Source: Hyphomicrobiales bacterium (GTDB taxonomy: Bacteria; Pseudomonadota; Alphaproteobacteria; Rhizobiales; Rhizobiaceae). Taken from it: DNA of 64,000 bases. Below the pieces are notes generated by a model, which saw only the letters and a list, made by a program, of their open reading frames with translations, was not told the DNA's origin and ran no database searches. Within the stretch, counting starts at the first letter, position 1, and each line of letters begins with the position of its first letter. The DNA is taken from contig UCKU01000006.1 in assembly GCA_900473185.1 (NCBI GenBank), positions 159,258 through 223,257 on the forward strand, in the 5' to 3' direction. Made by a program: the position numbers and the translations under genes. Positions 8,511-17,223 of the stretch are shown here, one piece after another.

Positions 8511-9545
8511 ATGGACAAGATGACGATCAAAACCATGGACGATTTCGCCCGGTCCTGTGGCGTTTCTCGTCCAACGCTTTCGAGGTATTTCGATGACCCG
8601 AACAGCGTAAAGTCGGTGACGCGCAAACGCATCGAGGACGCGCTGTCGGCATCGGACTACCGTCCTAATCTCTATGCGCGCAATCTCAATCGCAAGAGAA
8701 CACGGAACATCGGCATTCTCGTGCCTGTCATCACAGATCCATTCTATGCCGAAATGGTCAACCGTCTGGAATTGCTCGTCCGTGGTGAAGGTTACTGGCC
8801 AATCGTCATCTCGTCCCACGGCTTGCGAGATCTTGAAGCCGAAGCTGTGAACACGCTTCTGTCCTTGAAGGCTGCCGGCGCGATCATCGCGCCTCTAGGT
8901 CTCTCGTCCGAGCCTGGCATCTTCGAGAAACTCCGGGAGAGCATTCCCATTGTCTACTTCGATACGTTCATCGAAGGCGACACGCCCTTCATTGGCAACA
9001 ACAACGCCCAAAGCGTTGCGACAATTGTCGACTATCTCTGCCGATCGGGCGAGCCGCCTGCATATTTCGACATTCCGCATGTCAATCACAATTCCGGGGA
9101 GCGGCTGGCAAGCTATATCGCCACGATGGCATCACTCGGTTTCGAACCGGTCGTGTTTGGCGCCACCGAGAGCTACGGCTGGGATTTCGAACGTATGGGA
9201 TATGAGCAGACCGACGCAATGATCGCCGCTGGAACGCTCCCGGGCAGGACGATCCTTTGCGCGAACGATCGCCTCGCCTTCGGCGCGATGGCAGCCGCCC
9301 ACTCGCGCGGCCTTCGCGTCGGCCGCAGGAGCGATAGCGATCTTCGCATCGCCGCCCATGACGACCACCCTCTCAGCCGCTATACCTGCCCGCCATTGAC
9401 GACGATGGCGCAAGACTTCACCGCCATGGCACGCAGCAGCGTTGACACATTGCTTTCGATGCTGGACGAAGACAATGACGCCAGGCAAGTCGTTGCAGGA
9501 AAAATCATCCTCGACGGTACATTGGTGATGCGTCAGTCGGCGTGA
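8511..9545 (+). CDS. LacI-family transcriptional regulator
   Basis: Repressor of 344 residues. The N-terminal LacI helix-turn-helix is in the first ~55 residues (DFARSCGVSRPTLSRYF, then the hinge YRPNLYARNL). A periplasmic-binding-protein-like sugar sensor follows, beginning NIGILVPVITDPFY. The ORF contains two close ATGs, at 8511 and 8520; neither has a strong ribosome site, so the start is uncertain by three residues. It lies 156 bases after the DeoR gene on the same strand. Its 3' end overlaps the esterase gene on the opposite strand by 13 bases. It may regulate the divergent oxidoreductase and epimerase operons further right. The effector is unknown. Confidence 0.9.
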   Translation: MDKMTIKTMDDFARSCGVSRPTLSRYFDDPNSVKSVTRKRIEDALSASDYRPNLYARNLNRKRTRNIGILVPVITDPFYAEMVNRLELLVRGEGYWPIVISSHGLRDLEAEAVNTLLSLKAAGAIIAPLGLSSEPGIFEKLRESIPIVYFDTFIEGDTPFIGNNNAQSVATIVDYLCRSGEPPAYFDIPHVNHNSGERLASYIATMASLGFEPVVFGATESYGWDFERMGYEQTDAMIAAGTLPGRTILCANDRLAFGAMAAAHSRGLRVGRRSDSDLRIAAHDDHPLSRYTCPPLTTMAQDFTAMARSSVDTLLSMLDEDNDARQVVAGKIILDGTLVMRQSA

Positions 9546-10486
9546 TCGACGAGGCTGCGCCATCCGGCAACCGCCTCTTCCACCGCACGCCGCGCCGTCG
9601 GAATGTGCCGCCCCATGGAAACGAAACCATGGATCTGGTCCTGCCAATGCCGCAGGATTACAGGGACACCCGCCTCGGCAAGCCGGCGGGCATAGGCCTC
9701 GCCTTCGTCTGCGAGAATATCCTGGCCCGCAATCGCGACGAAGGCCGGCGGCAAGCCGGCGGCATTTCCGACGCGCAGGGGTGAGACGCGCCAATCAGAG
9801 ATATCAGTCTCATCGCGGATATAATGATCGCGGAACCAGCGCATCGTCGAGGCAGTCAAGCCGTATCCTTCTGAAAACCTGACAAAGCTGTCGGTCGTCT
9901 GCCCAGCATCGGTGTTGGGGTAAAGCAGAAGTTGCGCCGAGACTTTCTGCGCAACGCCATCCCGCGAGAGAAGTGACAGGACAGCGGCCAGATTGCCGCC
10001 GGCACTATCGCCGGCAACGGCGATCCGATCTGGATCGATACCGAGCGCGCTTGCCTGCTCCACCACATAGGCAAGAGCCGATACACAGTCCTCCAGGCCC
10101 GCCGGGAACTTGTGCTCGGGCGCCAGCCGATAGTCCGGGCAAAGTACGATGCAGGCACCGATATTCGCAAACCACCGGCAGATCTCGTCATGGGATTCGA
10201 GCGTGCCGACGACCCAGCCGCCGCCGTGAAGGTAGAGAAGTGCTGCCGCATCCGCGTTCGGAGCGCCCACGCCGCGATAGATCCTGAGCGGGATCGGGCC
10301 GCCAGTCCCGGCAATTGTTCTGTCCTCGATGGCCGCGACCGGCTCGCGATCACCCTGCAATGTCGGGCAACCCGCGTCATAGGCAGCGCGTGCCTCGTTG
10401 ACTGTTCCGCGTTCAAAGGGCGGCTGGTTTGCGGCGCGACCGAGCGCCAGGACATGCGCGGCGCCGGGATGCAATCGATCTTTCAT
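9533..10486 (-). CDS. Alpha/beta hydrolase, hormone-sensitive-lipase (HSL) type esterase
   Basis: Cytoplasmic carboxylic-ester hydrolase of 317 residues. The oxyanion-hole motif HGGGW is at 87-91, the nucleophile Ser161 in GDSAGG (159-164), the acid Asp256 in GQDILAD and the catalytic His286 in QIHGFVS; all members of the triad are present. The family hydrolyses short acyl esters and sometimes lactones. It is downstream of a Gfo/Idh/MocA oxidoreductase on the same strand with nine bases between them, so the two are probably co-transcribed. It could remove an acyl group from, or open a lactone of, the sugar degraded here. That role is inference. Confidence 0.92.
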   Translation of the reverse strand: MKDRLHPGAAHVLALGRAANQPPFERGTVNEARAAYDAGCPTLQGDREPVAAIEDRTIAGTGGPIPLRIYRGVGAPNADAAALLYLHGGGWVVGTLESHDEICRWFANIGACIVLCPDYRLAPEHKFPAGLEDCVSALAYVVEQASALGIDPDRIAVAGDSAGGNLAAVLSLLSRDGVAQKVSAQLLLYPNTDAGQTTDSFVRFSEGYGLTASTMRWFRDHYIRDETDISDWRVSPLRVGNAAGLPPAFVAIAGQDILADEGEAYARRLAEAGVPVILRHWQDQIHGFVSMGRHIPTARRAVEEAVAGWRSLVDHAD

Positions 10487-10495
10487 CGTTTCACC

Positions 10496-11644
10496 TCAAG
10501 CAAGCAGGCTGCGGGCTTCATCTTCGCCAAGCAGCGGCGGTTGTGCGACTGTGCCCGCAATCGCAACCGCGCTCCTGGCCTCGCTGGATGCCAGGGTCGC
10601 TTCCATGATCTCGAGAACATGAAGGGCCAAATCGCCGGAGGCACGTGGCGCCCTGCCCTCGCCAAGCGCGCGGACGAGATCGGCAACGCCCAGCATGCGA
10701 TAATTGGCGCGGTCGGGAGTGCTATACGGCCAGTTCAGGGCGCCATACAGCTCGCCCTCGCTTTCGAAATTCTTCCATTCGGCGCCGCGCTCGGAAAGCG
10801 AGACCGTTCCGCCGAACGTATCGGGATCAGGCAGCCGCAACGAACCTTCCGTGCCGTGCACCTCGATCGGATGATTGGAGTGCCGGAAGACATCCCACGA
10901 CGCACCGAAATTCACCGTCGCGCCCGATTGAAATTCAAGAAGCGAGAGCACGTTGGTCGGCGTGCCCACTTTGAACGTCGTGTTCTTGAAGGGGCCATCA
11001 GCCGTGATCAGCCGTTCTTCCTGGCCTTTCGTCGCCATCGCCATGACGCTTTTCACCGGGCCGAGCAGATTGACCAGCATCGTCAGATAATAGGGACCCA
11101 TGTCGAACATCGGTCCGCCACCGGGTTGATAATAGAATTGCGGATTGGGATGCCAATGTTCCATGCCGCGGCCGAACATGAAGGCGGTGCCACTGACCGG
11201 GCGGCCGATCGCACCTGCATCCATCAGTCCTCGTGCACGCCGGCCGGCGGCGCCGAGGAATGTATCTGGAGCCGAACCCAACAGAAGACCGCGACCTCCG
11301 GCTTCCGCCACTAGCTTGCGGCCCTCGGCGGCCGACGTCGCGAGCGGCTTTTCGGTGAAGACGTGCTTGCCCGCAGAAAGCGCCGACATCGTTACATCGA
11401 AATGGACGGCCGGGACGGTGAGGTTCAGGACAAGGTCGACTTCGGGGTCGGCCAGGAGCGCATCGACCTCCATGGCACGGATACCATATTCCTTCGCCCT
11501 CAGCGCCGACATGTCGGATGAGATGTCGGCACAGGCCCTCAATTCAACTCCGGCAAACAGGGCCGCGTTACGCAAGTAGGTCATCGAGATATTGCCGCAG
11601 CCGATAACGCCGATGCCCAGCCTGGTTTCCGGATATGCTTTCAT
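10496..11644 (-). CDS. Gfo/Idh/MocA-family oxidoreductase
   Basis: NAD(P)-dependent sugar or cyclitol dehydrogenase of 382 residues. The Rossmann nucleotide-binding motif GCGNIS is at 15-20 and the family catalytic motif EKP, with Lys99, at 98-100. A C-terminal alpha/beta domain carries the substrate pocket (GGGPMFDMGPYY). Members oxidise glucose-, inositol- or 3-keto-sugar-type substrates. It is divergent from the six-gene epimerase/kinase operon across a 250-base promoter region and is followed closely by an esterase gene. A second paralogue sits in the divergent operon, so two oxidation or epimerisation steps may occur in one pathway. Confidence 0.92.
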   Translation of the reverse strand: MKAYPETRLGIGVIGCGNISMTYLRNAALFAGVELRACADISSDMSALRAKEYGIRAMEVDALLADPEVDLVLNLTVPAVHFDVTMSALSAGKHVFTEKPLATSAAEGRKLVAEAGGRGLLLGSAPDTFLGAAGRRARGLMDAGAIGRPVSGTAFMFGRGMEHWHPNPQFYYQPGGGPMFDMGPYYLTMLVNLLGPVKSVMAMATKGQEERLITADGPFKNTTFKVGTPTNVLSLLEFQSGATVNFGASWDVFRHSNHPIEVHGTEGSLRLPDPDTFGGTVSLSERGAEWKNFESEGELYGALNWPYSTPDRANYRMLGVADLVRALGEGRAPRASGDLALHVLEIMEATLASSEARSAVAIAGTVAQPPLLGEDEARSLLA

Positions 11645-11895
11645 GAATTGGCCTCCCCACCAATTTCAGATGTTTCGCCCATCATCGACGGGCATCGCTG
11701 CCGCCACAATCGCTATAGAACATTTTATTTCTTGACGCGCGATAAATTTTTATAAACCATGCGGAAATAGTAATCCGGCCGTCACATGCGGCTCGCCAGG
11801 GGACGCGCCACTTCACCATCACGCCAAGAGCGCGGTCATACCGGTCCAGCGGCATATCAACGAAGGCCTACGCAGGTCGAAGTCAAGGAATGGGC
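11645..11895. promoter_or_regulatory. Divergent promoter region of the sugar operons
   Basis: About 250 bases between two divergent operons. The centre (11720-11765) is markedly AT-rich, containing TTGACG at 11732 and TATAAA at 11751. The spacing of 13 bases is too short for a standard sigma-70 pair, so this is only suggestive. No clear LacI-type palindrome stands out to me. Confidence 0.3.
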
Positions 11896-12717
11896 ATGAG
11901 TATCAAAGACCTGAAAGTCGGCTGCCAGACATTCACCTGGGAAATGCTCGGGAAAAACTGGAACGGCAGCCCGGACGATCTGCTGAAAGCCATTGCGGAG
12001 GGCGGCTACACGGGCATCGAGATTACCGACACGATGATCGGCCACTACGCAGATCGTCCCGATGATTTCGCCGCGAGCCTGAAGAAACATGGCCTGACGC
12101 TCGTGTCTTTTGCGATGGGCTCCAAAAGCGGCTTCACCGTCAGGCAGGAGATCGAGAGCGATCTCAGGACCACACAGCACTGGATCGATTTCGCCGCCGC
12201 CTTTTCCGGCGCTCTCGTTTCGATCGGCTCGGCGACGGTTGTCTCCGAGGGACCACGGGAGGCGAAATTCGAAATCGCTGCAGAGTTCTACAATCGGGCC
12301 GGCGAACTGGGCAAGGCTTCCGGCGTGGATATCGCCGTGCATCCGAGCTCGCACCACAACACATTGCTGTTCGACCGTGCCGATTATGACCAGATCTTCT
12401 CGCTTATCGACAAGAACCTCGTCGGCTGGGTGCCGGATACCGGCCATATTCTGCGCGGCCACGACGATATTCTGGATACGCTGCGAACCTATCAGGATCG
12501 TATCCGCTATCTGCACCTCAAGGACGTCGATGCAGACGGCAAATGGGCCATGCTTGGCAAAGGGGTCTGCGATACGGCCGCCGTGATCGACATCGTCGCT
12601 GCCGCGCCGCACTTCAATGGCTGGCTGGTCCTGGAAGAGGAATCAGACACGGCCGCTGCCGACCCTGCAGTTGCCGTAAAGACGAACCGCGAAACGATGC
12701 GCCGCTACGGCGCTTGA
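11896..12717 (+). CDS. Sugar phosphate isomerase/epimerase (xylose-isomerase-like TIM barrel)
   Basis: A 273-residue member of the AP-endonuclease-2/IolE/IolI-like TIM-barrel family, which isomerises, epimerises or dehydrates sugars and cyclitols using a divalent metal. Conserved metal-site segments are visible: GIEITD near the second strand, AVHPSSHHN, VPDTGHI, and the C-terminal LHLKDVD followed by EEESD. ATG at 11896 is chosen because AAGGA lies six bases upstream; an ATG at 11890 overlaps that ribosome site. It heads a six-gene operon ending at 17114. Whether it acts as an isomerase or a dehydratase cannot be told from the fold. Confidence 0.88.
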   Translation: MSIKDLKVGCQTFTWEMLGKNWNGSPDDLLKAIAEGGYTGIEITDTMIGHYADRPDDFAASLKKHGLTLVSFAMGSKSGFTVRQEIESDLRTTQHWIDFAAAFSGALVSIGSATVVSEGPREAKFEIAAEFYNRAGELGKASGVDIAVHPSSHHNTLLFDRADYDQIFSLIDKNLVGWVPDTGHILRGHDDILDTLRTYQDRIRYLHLKDVDADGKWAMLGKGVCDTAAVIDIVAAAPHFNGWLVLEEESDTAAADPAVAVKTNRETMRRYGA

Positions 12718-12726
12718 GGAAGAGAC

Positions 12727-13803
12727 ATGATCCGTAAGGAAGACCGGCGGCTGCGTGTGGGTGTGCTCGGCTGCGGCCCGATCGCACAGTTCGCCCATCT
12801 CGAATCCTGCGTGAAGGCCGGGAATGCCGATCTGTACGCCATCTGCGACGCAGCACCGGACCTGCTTGCGCGCATGGGCGCGACATACGAACCACAGAAA
12901 ATGTATGCCGATTATGACGCGATGCTCGCCGATCCCGAGCTTGAAGCCGTCATCATCGCCACCTCGGACGCCTATCACGTGCCGATGTCGGTCAAGGCGC
13001 TCGATAGGGGAAAGCATGTGCTCTGCGAAAAACCGACCGGTGTGACGATCGAGGAGGGCCGGGCGCTCGCCGACGCCGTCAAGCGCTCCGGCAAGGTGCT
13101 GCAGGTCGGTCACATGAAACGGTTCGACCCGGCGCTGGAGGCAGCCCGGGACTTCGTCCGTGACGATATCGGCGAGATCTTCGCGCTGAAAGCCTGGTAC
13201 TGCGACTCCACTCACCGCTACACCAATACCGATGCGGTTCAGCCGCTGCCGATCACCAGCAAGTTCGCCAGAAAACCCTCCGGAAATCCCAAGGCTGACC
13301 TGCGCCAGTATTTCATGCTGGCGCATGGCTCGCATCTCGTCGATACCGCCCGTTTTCTGTGTGGCGAGATCGTCGCGGTGCGAGCCCGCCTTCTCGAACG
13401 CGCCGGCGCCTATTGCTGGTTCGTGGAAACCGAGTTCGCCAATGGCGCGCTCGGTCATCTCGATCTGACGGTCGCGGTCCGCATGGACTGGCATGAGGGC
13501 TTCCAGCTCTACGGCGAAAACGGTTCGGTGATCGCCAAGACCTTCAATCCCTGGTACCTCAGGGCAAGTGAAGTCGAGATCTTCCACGAGAAGGACGCGA
13601 CGACCCGCAAGCCACTGGGAGCCGACGGGCACTTCTTCCGCCGGCAACTGGAAGGGCTTGCCGATACCGTGCTGAACGGCGCACCGATGCGCGGCGCCGA
13701 TATAGAGGACGGCATCGCTTCGATCCGCGCCATGGTCGCCATCGCCCGCTCGGTTGAAACGGGCGAACGTGTCGAACTCGCAACCGTCACGGGATCGGTC
13801 TGA
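12727..13803 (+). CDS. Gfo/Idh/MocA-family oxidoreductase
   Basis: NAD(P)-dependent dehydrogenase of 358 residues with a Rossmann motif GCGPIA at 15-20 and the catalytic EKP at 101-103. The C-terminal domain has GHMKRFDPA and HGSHLVDTARF, the latter supplying a likely substrate-contacting His and Asp. It lies nine bases after the first epimerase gene, with its ATG preceded by GAGGAAGAG. It is paralogous to, but clearly diverged from, the dehydrogenase at 10496-11644. In inositol-like and 3-keto-glycoside pathways a dehydrogenase and an IolE/IolI-like TIM barrel commonly act in sequence. The substrate is not determined. Confidence 0.92.
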   Translation: MIRKEDRRLRVGVLGCGPIAQFAHLESCVKAGNADLYAICDAAPDLLARMGATYEPQKMYADYDAMLADPELEAVIIATSDAYHVPMSVKALDRGKHVLCEKPTGVTIEEGRALADAVKRSGKVLQVGHMKRFDPALEAARDFVRDDIGEIFALKAWYCDSTHRYTNTDAVQPLPITSKFARKPSGNPKADLRQYFMLAHGSHLVDTARFLCGEIVAVRARLLERAGAYCWFVETEFANGALGHLDLTVAVRMDWHEGFQLYGENGSVIAKTFNPWYLRASEVEIFHEKDATTRKPLGADGHFFRRQLEGLADTVLNGAPMRGADIEDGIASIRAMVAIARSVETGERVELATVTGSV

Positions 13804-14624
13804 TGCAGCTTGGCATCTTCGCAAAGACCTTCCGGGGCACCGATCCCAAACAAGTGCTCTCGGCCGTGCGTAACAGCGGATTTGCGACCACGCAGTTCAA
13901 TCTCGCCTGCGTCGGACTGCCGTCGATGCCGGATGCAGTGGCGCCGGAAACGATTGCCGCGATCCGGGCGGCATCTGAAGAGACCGGCGTTTCGCTCGCG
14001 GCACTTTCAGGCACCTATAACATGGCCCATCCGGACAAATCCGTGCGGGAAAGGGGGCTCAAACAGCTTGGGGTGGTGATCGAAACGGCAGCGGCCTTGC
14101 AGATTCCGCTGGTGACGCTCTGCACCGGCAGCCGCCATGCCCAAGACCAATGGATACATCATCCGGATAATGCGCTTCCGTCCGCCTGGGCTGATATGGC
14201 GGCCGAACTGGAAAAAGCGCTGGACCTTGCCGAGCGGTTCGACATCGATCTCGGCATTGAGCCGGAACAAGCAAACATCGTCACCTCTGCCGCCGATGCG
14301 GTGCGGCTGATCGTCGAGATGGGTTCGAAGCGTCTGCGCATCGTGCTCGACCCGGCAAACCTCTTCGAGCAGGCTACACCAGCCGAAGTGTCCGAGATCG
14401 TCGCCAGGGCGATCGAACTCTCGGCCGGGCATGTGGCGATGGCCCATGCGAAGGACCGCCATGCCGATGGCAGCTTTGCGACGGCAGGTCTGGGTATCGT
14501 CGATTTCCCTGCCTTCATCGACGGCCTGCGCGCGAGCGGTTTCGACGGTGCGCTCGTCACCCACGGTCTTGCAGCGGAAGAAGCACCCGCCGTCGCCAGA
14601 TTTCTTTCGGATCTGATCCGATGA
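13803..14624 (+). CDS. Sugar phosphate isomerase/epimerase family TIM barrel
   Basis: Second member of this family in the operon, 273 residues, only distantly similar to the first. The metal-site pattern is recognisable: LGIEPEQAN (Glu ligand), VLDPANLFE (Asp), AMAHAKDRHADG (His and Asp) and LVTHGL at the last strand. Its ATG overlaps the stop codon of the preceding dehydrogenase, so translation is coupled. Two such enzymes in one operon imply two rearrangements of the carbon skeleton. The exact reaction is unknown. Confidence 0.85.
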   Translation: MQLGIFAKTFRGTDPKQVLSAVRNSGFATTQFNLACVGLPSMPDAVAPETIAAIRAASEETGVSLAALSGTYNMAHPDKSVRERGLKQLGVVIETAAALQIPLVTLCTGSRHAQDQWIHHPDNALPSAWADMAAELEKALDLAERFDIDLGIEPEQANIVTSAADAVRLIVEMGSKRLRIVLDPANLFEQATPAEVSEIVARAIELSAGHVAMAHAKDRHADGSFATAGLGIVDFPAFIDGLRASGFDGALVTHGLAAEEAPAVARFLSDLIR

Positions 14625-15454
14625 AGGTTCAAAACACCCTCAGGCGAGACGATGCCGACCTTTCCGTCCACGACTGCGGAACAGGCAAAGCCCTGCTGTT
14701 TCAACACGGGCTCGGAGGCAATGAGGCGCAGGTCGGACAGGTTCTCCCCGAGGGGCTCGACTGGCGGCGGATCACGACCGAGTGCCGCGGACATGGCAGC
14801 TCGACGCTCGGCACACAACGCCCCTTTTCGATTGCGATGTTTGCGGCAGACGTCATCGCCGCGGCAGACGAAAAGGGAATAGACCGGTTCATCGCCGGCG
14901 GCATCTCCATGGGCGCAGCCATCGCGCTACATCTGGCAAAAACGCACCCCGAGCGCGTCATCGGTCTCATCCTGGTCCGCCCGGCCTGGTCCTTTGCCCG
15001 TGCGCCCGACAACCTTACGCCGATCCGCGGGATTGCGGCCTTGCTGCGATCTCATCCACTTGCCGAAGGCAAGGCGCTTTTTGCCAGGTCGGCGACAGTG
15101 GAACGTCTGCGGGTGGAAGCGCCAGACAATCTCGCTTCCCTGCTCGGTTATTTCGAGCGCCCGGATGCGTCGGCCTTTGCCGACGTGCTTGATGACATCG
15201 CCTCGGATGGCACCGGCGTTTCGCGAGAAGACGCGGCAACGCTTGCTATTCCGGCCCTCGTCCTCGGCAATCAGCAGGATGCCATTCACCCTCTCGCCGT
15301 TGCACGGTTGACGGCTGACGCGCTTCCAAATGCGCATTTCCTCGAAGTGCCGGCAAAGGCAGCGGGTGCGGAAGCTCATTTCGCCGCGGTCCGAACGGTG
15401 ATCCAGCAATTCCTTACCACAGAATTCAAACATCGGAGCCTCGCTCAGCCATGA
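14621..15454 (+). CDS. Alpha/beta hydrolase, possible enol-lactonase or sugar lactonase
   Basis: A 277-residue alpha/beta hydrolase with an oxyanion loop LFQHGLGGN around 26-34 and a nucleophile elbow GISMG at 94-98 (Ser96). A late His in EAHFA near residue 250 could complete the triad, with an Asp in the QQDAIHP segment. The overall pattern resembles PcaD-type 3-oxoadipate enol-lactonases. Its start overlaps the preceding stop (ATGA). After two dehydrogenases a lactone is a likely intermediate, so lactone hydrolysis is a reasonable role, but this comes from context only. Confidence 0.85.
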   Translation: MKVQNTLRRDDADLSVHDCGTGKALLFQHGLGGNEAQVGQVLPEGLDWRRITTECRGHGSSTLGTQRPFSIAMFAADVIAAADEKGIDRFIAGGISMGAAIALHLAKTHPERVIGLILVRPAWSFARAPDNLTPIRGIAALLRSHPLAEGKALFARSATVERLRVEAPDNLASLLGYFERPDASAFADVLDDIASDGTGVSREDAATLAIPALVLGNQQDAIHPLAVARLTADALPNAHFLEVPAKAAGAEAHFAAVRTVIQQFLTTEFKHRSLAQP

Positions 15455-16170
15455 CATCGAAATCTCCCTCGGGCGGCGCCATCGCCGCATTGCCGCGGCA
15501 CAGGCTGCTCGGCGAGTTTTCACTCTGGTCCGCAGATCTTGCCAATATGGAACGCGACCTTCACCGCATCGAACCCTATGTCGATCTCCACCATATCGAC
15601 GTAGCCGATGCGCGCTTCACACCCGGCTTCCTGTTCTTTCCCGATTTCGTCGCCCGCATCGCCAAGCTGACGGCAAAACCGATCCATGTGCATCTGATGG
15701 TCGAGGCCGAGATTGTCGAGGAGCAGACACGCCAGTTCATTGAAGCGGGCGCCGATCTCGTTAGCGTTCATGCCGAGAACGGTGAAGCAGGCTTGCGCGC
15801 GGTGGCACTCGCAAAGGAGCTTGGGGCCGAAGCCGGCGTCGTTCTGCGGCTGGAAACCCCGGTCGCCGAGGCAGAACCGTTCCTCGCCGAGGTCGCCTTC
15901 TTCACGCTGCTCGGCACCTCGATCGGCGTCAAGGGACAAAGCCTTTCGGACAAGGCTTGCGACCGGCTTCGCGAAGCGCGCTCGCTGATGAAGCGCGCCG
16001 GACGTGAAAAGGAGATCGTTCTTGCGGCAGACGGCGGCATCCGCGAACAGACCGTTCCACTGTTGCGGGCAGCAGGTGCAGAGACGGTCGTGCTCGGATC
16101 ACTGGCGTTCGGTGACACGGATCTGCCGGGGCGCATCGCCTGGCTGCATGCTCTGGAGACCCGGCCCTGA
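15451..16170 (+). CDS. Ribulose-phosphate 3-epimerase family protein
   Basis: A 239-residue TIM barrel of the Rpe family, which interconverts ribulose-5-phosphate and xylulose-5-phosphate or related 3-epimers such as allulose-6-phosphate. Visible are the metal-site strand HHIDVADARFTPG, the HVHLMV strand, and the C-terminal AADGGI with the phosphate loop VLGSLAFG. The usual DGxFVPN loop is changed to DARFTPG, which suggests a specialised substrate rather than the housekeeping enzyme. The start overlaps the previous stop (ATGA) and its stop overlaps the ROK kinase start. It would feed a pathway product into the pentose phosphate pathway. Confidence 0.88.
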   Translation: MTSKSPSGGAIAALPRHRLLGEFSLWSADLANMERDLHRIEPYVDLHHIDVADARFTPGFLFFPDFVARIAKLTAKPIHVHLMVEAEIVEEQTRQFIEAGADLVSVHAENGEAGLRAVALAKELGAEAGVVLRLETPVAEAEPFLAEVAFFTLLGTSIGVKGQSLSDKACDRLREARSLMKRAGREKEIVLAADGGIREQTVPLLRAAGAETVVLGSLAFGDTDLPGRIAWLHALETRP

Positions 16171-17114
16171 TGAGCAGGATTGCGCTTGCATTCGATCTGG
16201 GTGGCACGGAGTTGCGCGCCGCACTGGTTGGCGACGGCGGCAAATTGCTGGCTTTCGCATCCGTGCCGACACGCGCCAGGGATGGACCGGATGCGGTCAT
16301 CGAGCAGATCACGATGCTTGCCGAGAAAACCTGCTCGCAACGTCCCGACGCCAGGCCGCTCGGTATCGGCATCGGAGCGCCCGGCCCGCTCGATCCGGTC
16401 GCGGGCATTCTTACAGCGCCGCCGACGCTCTCGGGCTGGCGCGAAGTCCCCCTCGCGCGCCTTCTTCAGGACCGCTTGAGCCTGCCTGTCCGGTTGGAGA
16501 ACGATGCGAACGCCGCCGCTCTCGGCGAATGGCGTTTCGGCGCCGGCCGCGGCGCGGCCTCGCTGGTGTTCGTCACCGTGTCCACCGGCATCGGCGGCGG
16601 GGTGATCTCCGATGGCCGGATCGTGCACGGGCGCCGCGGGCTCGCAGGCGAAATCGGCCATATGACCATCACAAGCGAGAGCGAACGATGCCTTTGCGGG
16701 GCGGTAGGCTGCTTTGAGGCGGTGGCGTCGGGCACGGCACTCGGCCGGCGTGCGACGGCACTGACAAAACCGGGTGACGGTTCGGTGCTACGAACACTGT
16801 CCCACGACGGCGAGGTGACGGGCCGACACGTTGTCGAGGCTGCGCGCGGGGGTGACGAAGCAGCCCTTGCGCTGATTGACAGGGAAGCCCGCTGGCTGGG
16901 CATCGGCTTTACCAATCTGCTCCATCTCTACTCGCCCGACATGATCGTCATGGGCGGCGGAATTTCCCATGGCTACGATCTCCTTCGCGAACCGATCGAG
17001 GCCACCATTCAAGAGCGGGCGATGCCCGCCTATCGCGATGTGCCGGTCGTGCCGGCACAACTCGGAAGGCATGCCGGCTTGATCGGCGCCGCAAGCCTCA
17101 TCTTTCCCAATTGA
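16170..17114 (+). CDS. ROK-family sugar kinase
   Basis: A 314-residue sugar kinase of the ROK family. The N-terminal ATP-binding motif is AFDLGGTELRAALV. The catalytic Asp lies in the LENDANAAALGE segment, and the Zn-binding cysteine signature CLCGAVGCFE follows GEIGHM. There is no N-terminal DNA-binding domain, so it is an enzyme and not an NagC-type repressor. It is the last gene of the operon and its ATG overlaps the epimerase stop. Likely substrates are glucose-, N-acyl-hexosamine- or allose-like sugars. Having both a ROK and a PfkB kinase in one island suggests two phosphorylated branches. Confidence 0.93.
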   Translation: MSRIALAFDLGGTELRAALVGDGGKLLAFASVPTRARDGPDAVIEQITMLAEKTCSQRPDARPLGIGIGAPGPLDPVAGILTAPPTLSGWREVPLARLLQDRLSLPVRLENDANAAALGEWRFGAGRGAASLVFVTVSTGIGGGVISDGRIVHGRRGLAGEIGHMTITSESERCLCGAVGCFEAVASGTALGRRATALTKPGDGSVLRTLSHDGEVTGRHVVEAARGGDEAALALIDREARWLGIGFTNLLHLYSPDMIVMGGGISHGYDLLREPIEATIQERAMPAYRDVPVVPAQLGRHAGLIGAASLIFPN

Positions 17115-17223
17115 GAGGTTCCGGGTCTACCGTTTGCGGAGCCATTTCGGCTGCGCAGCACCGCATCACGCCGTGGATTGATGGTCTGAGCGAGTCGGTC
17201 GGTGTGCACCAGACGGTCGCAGG

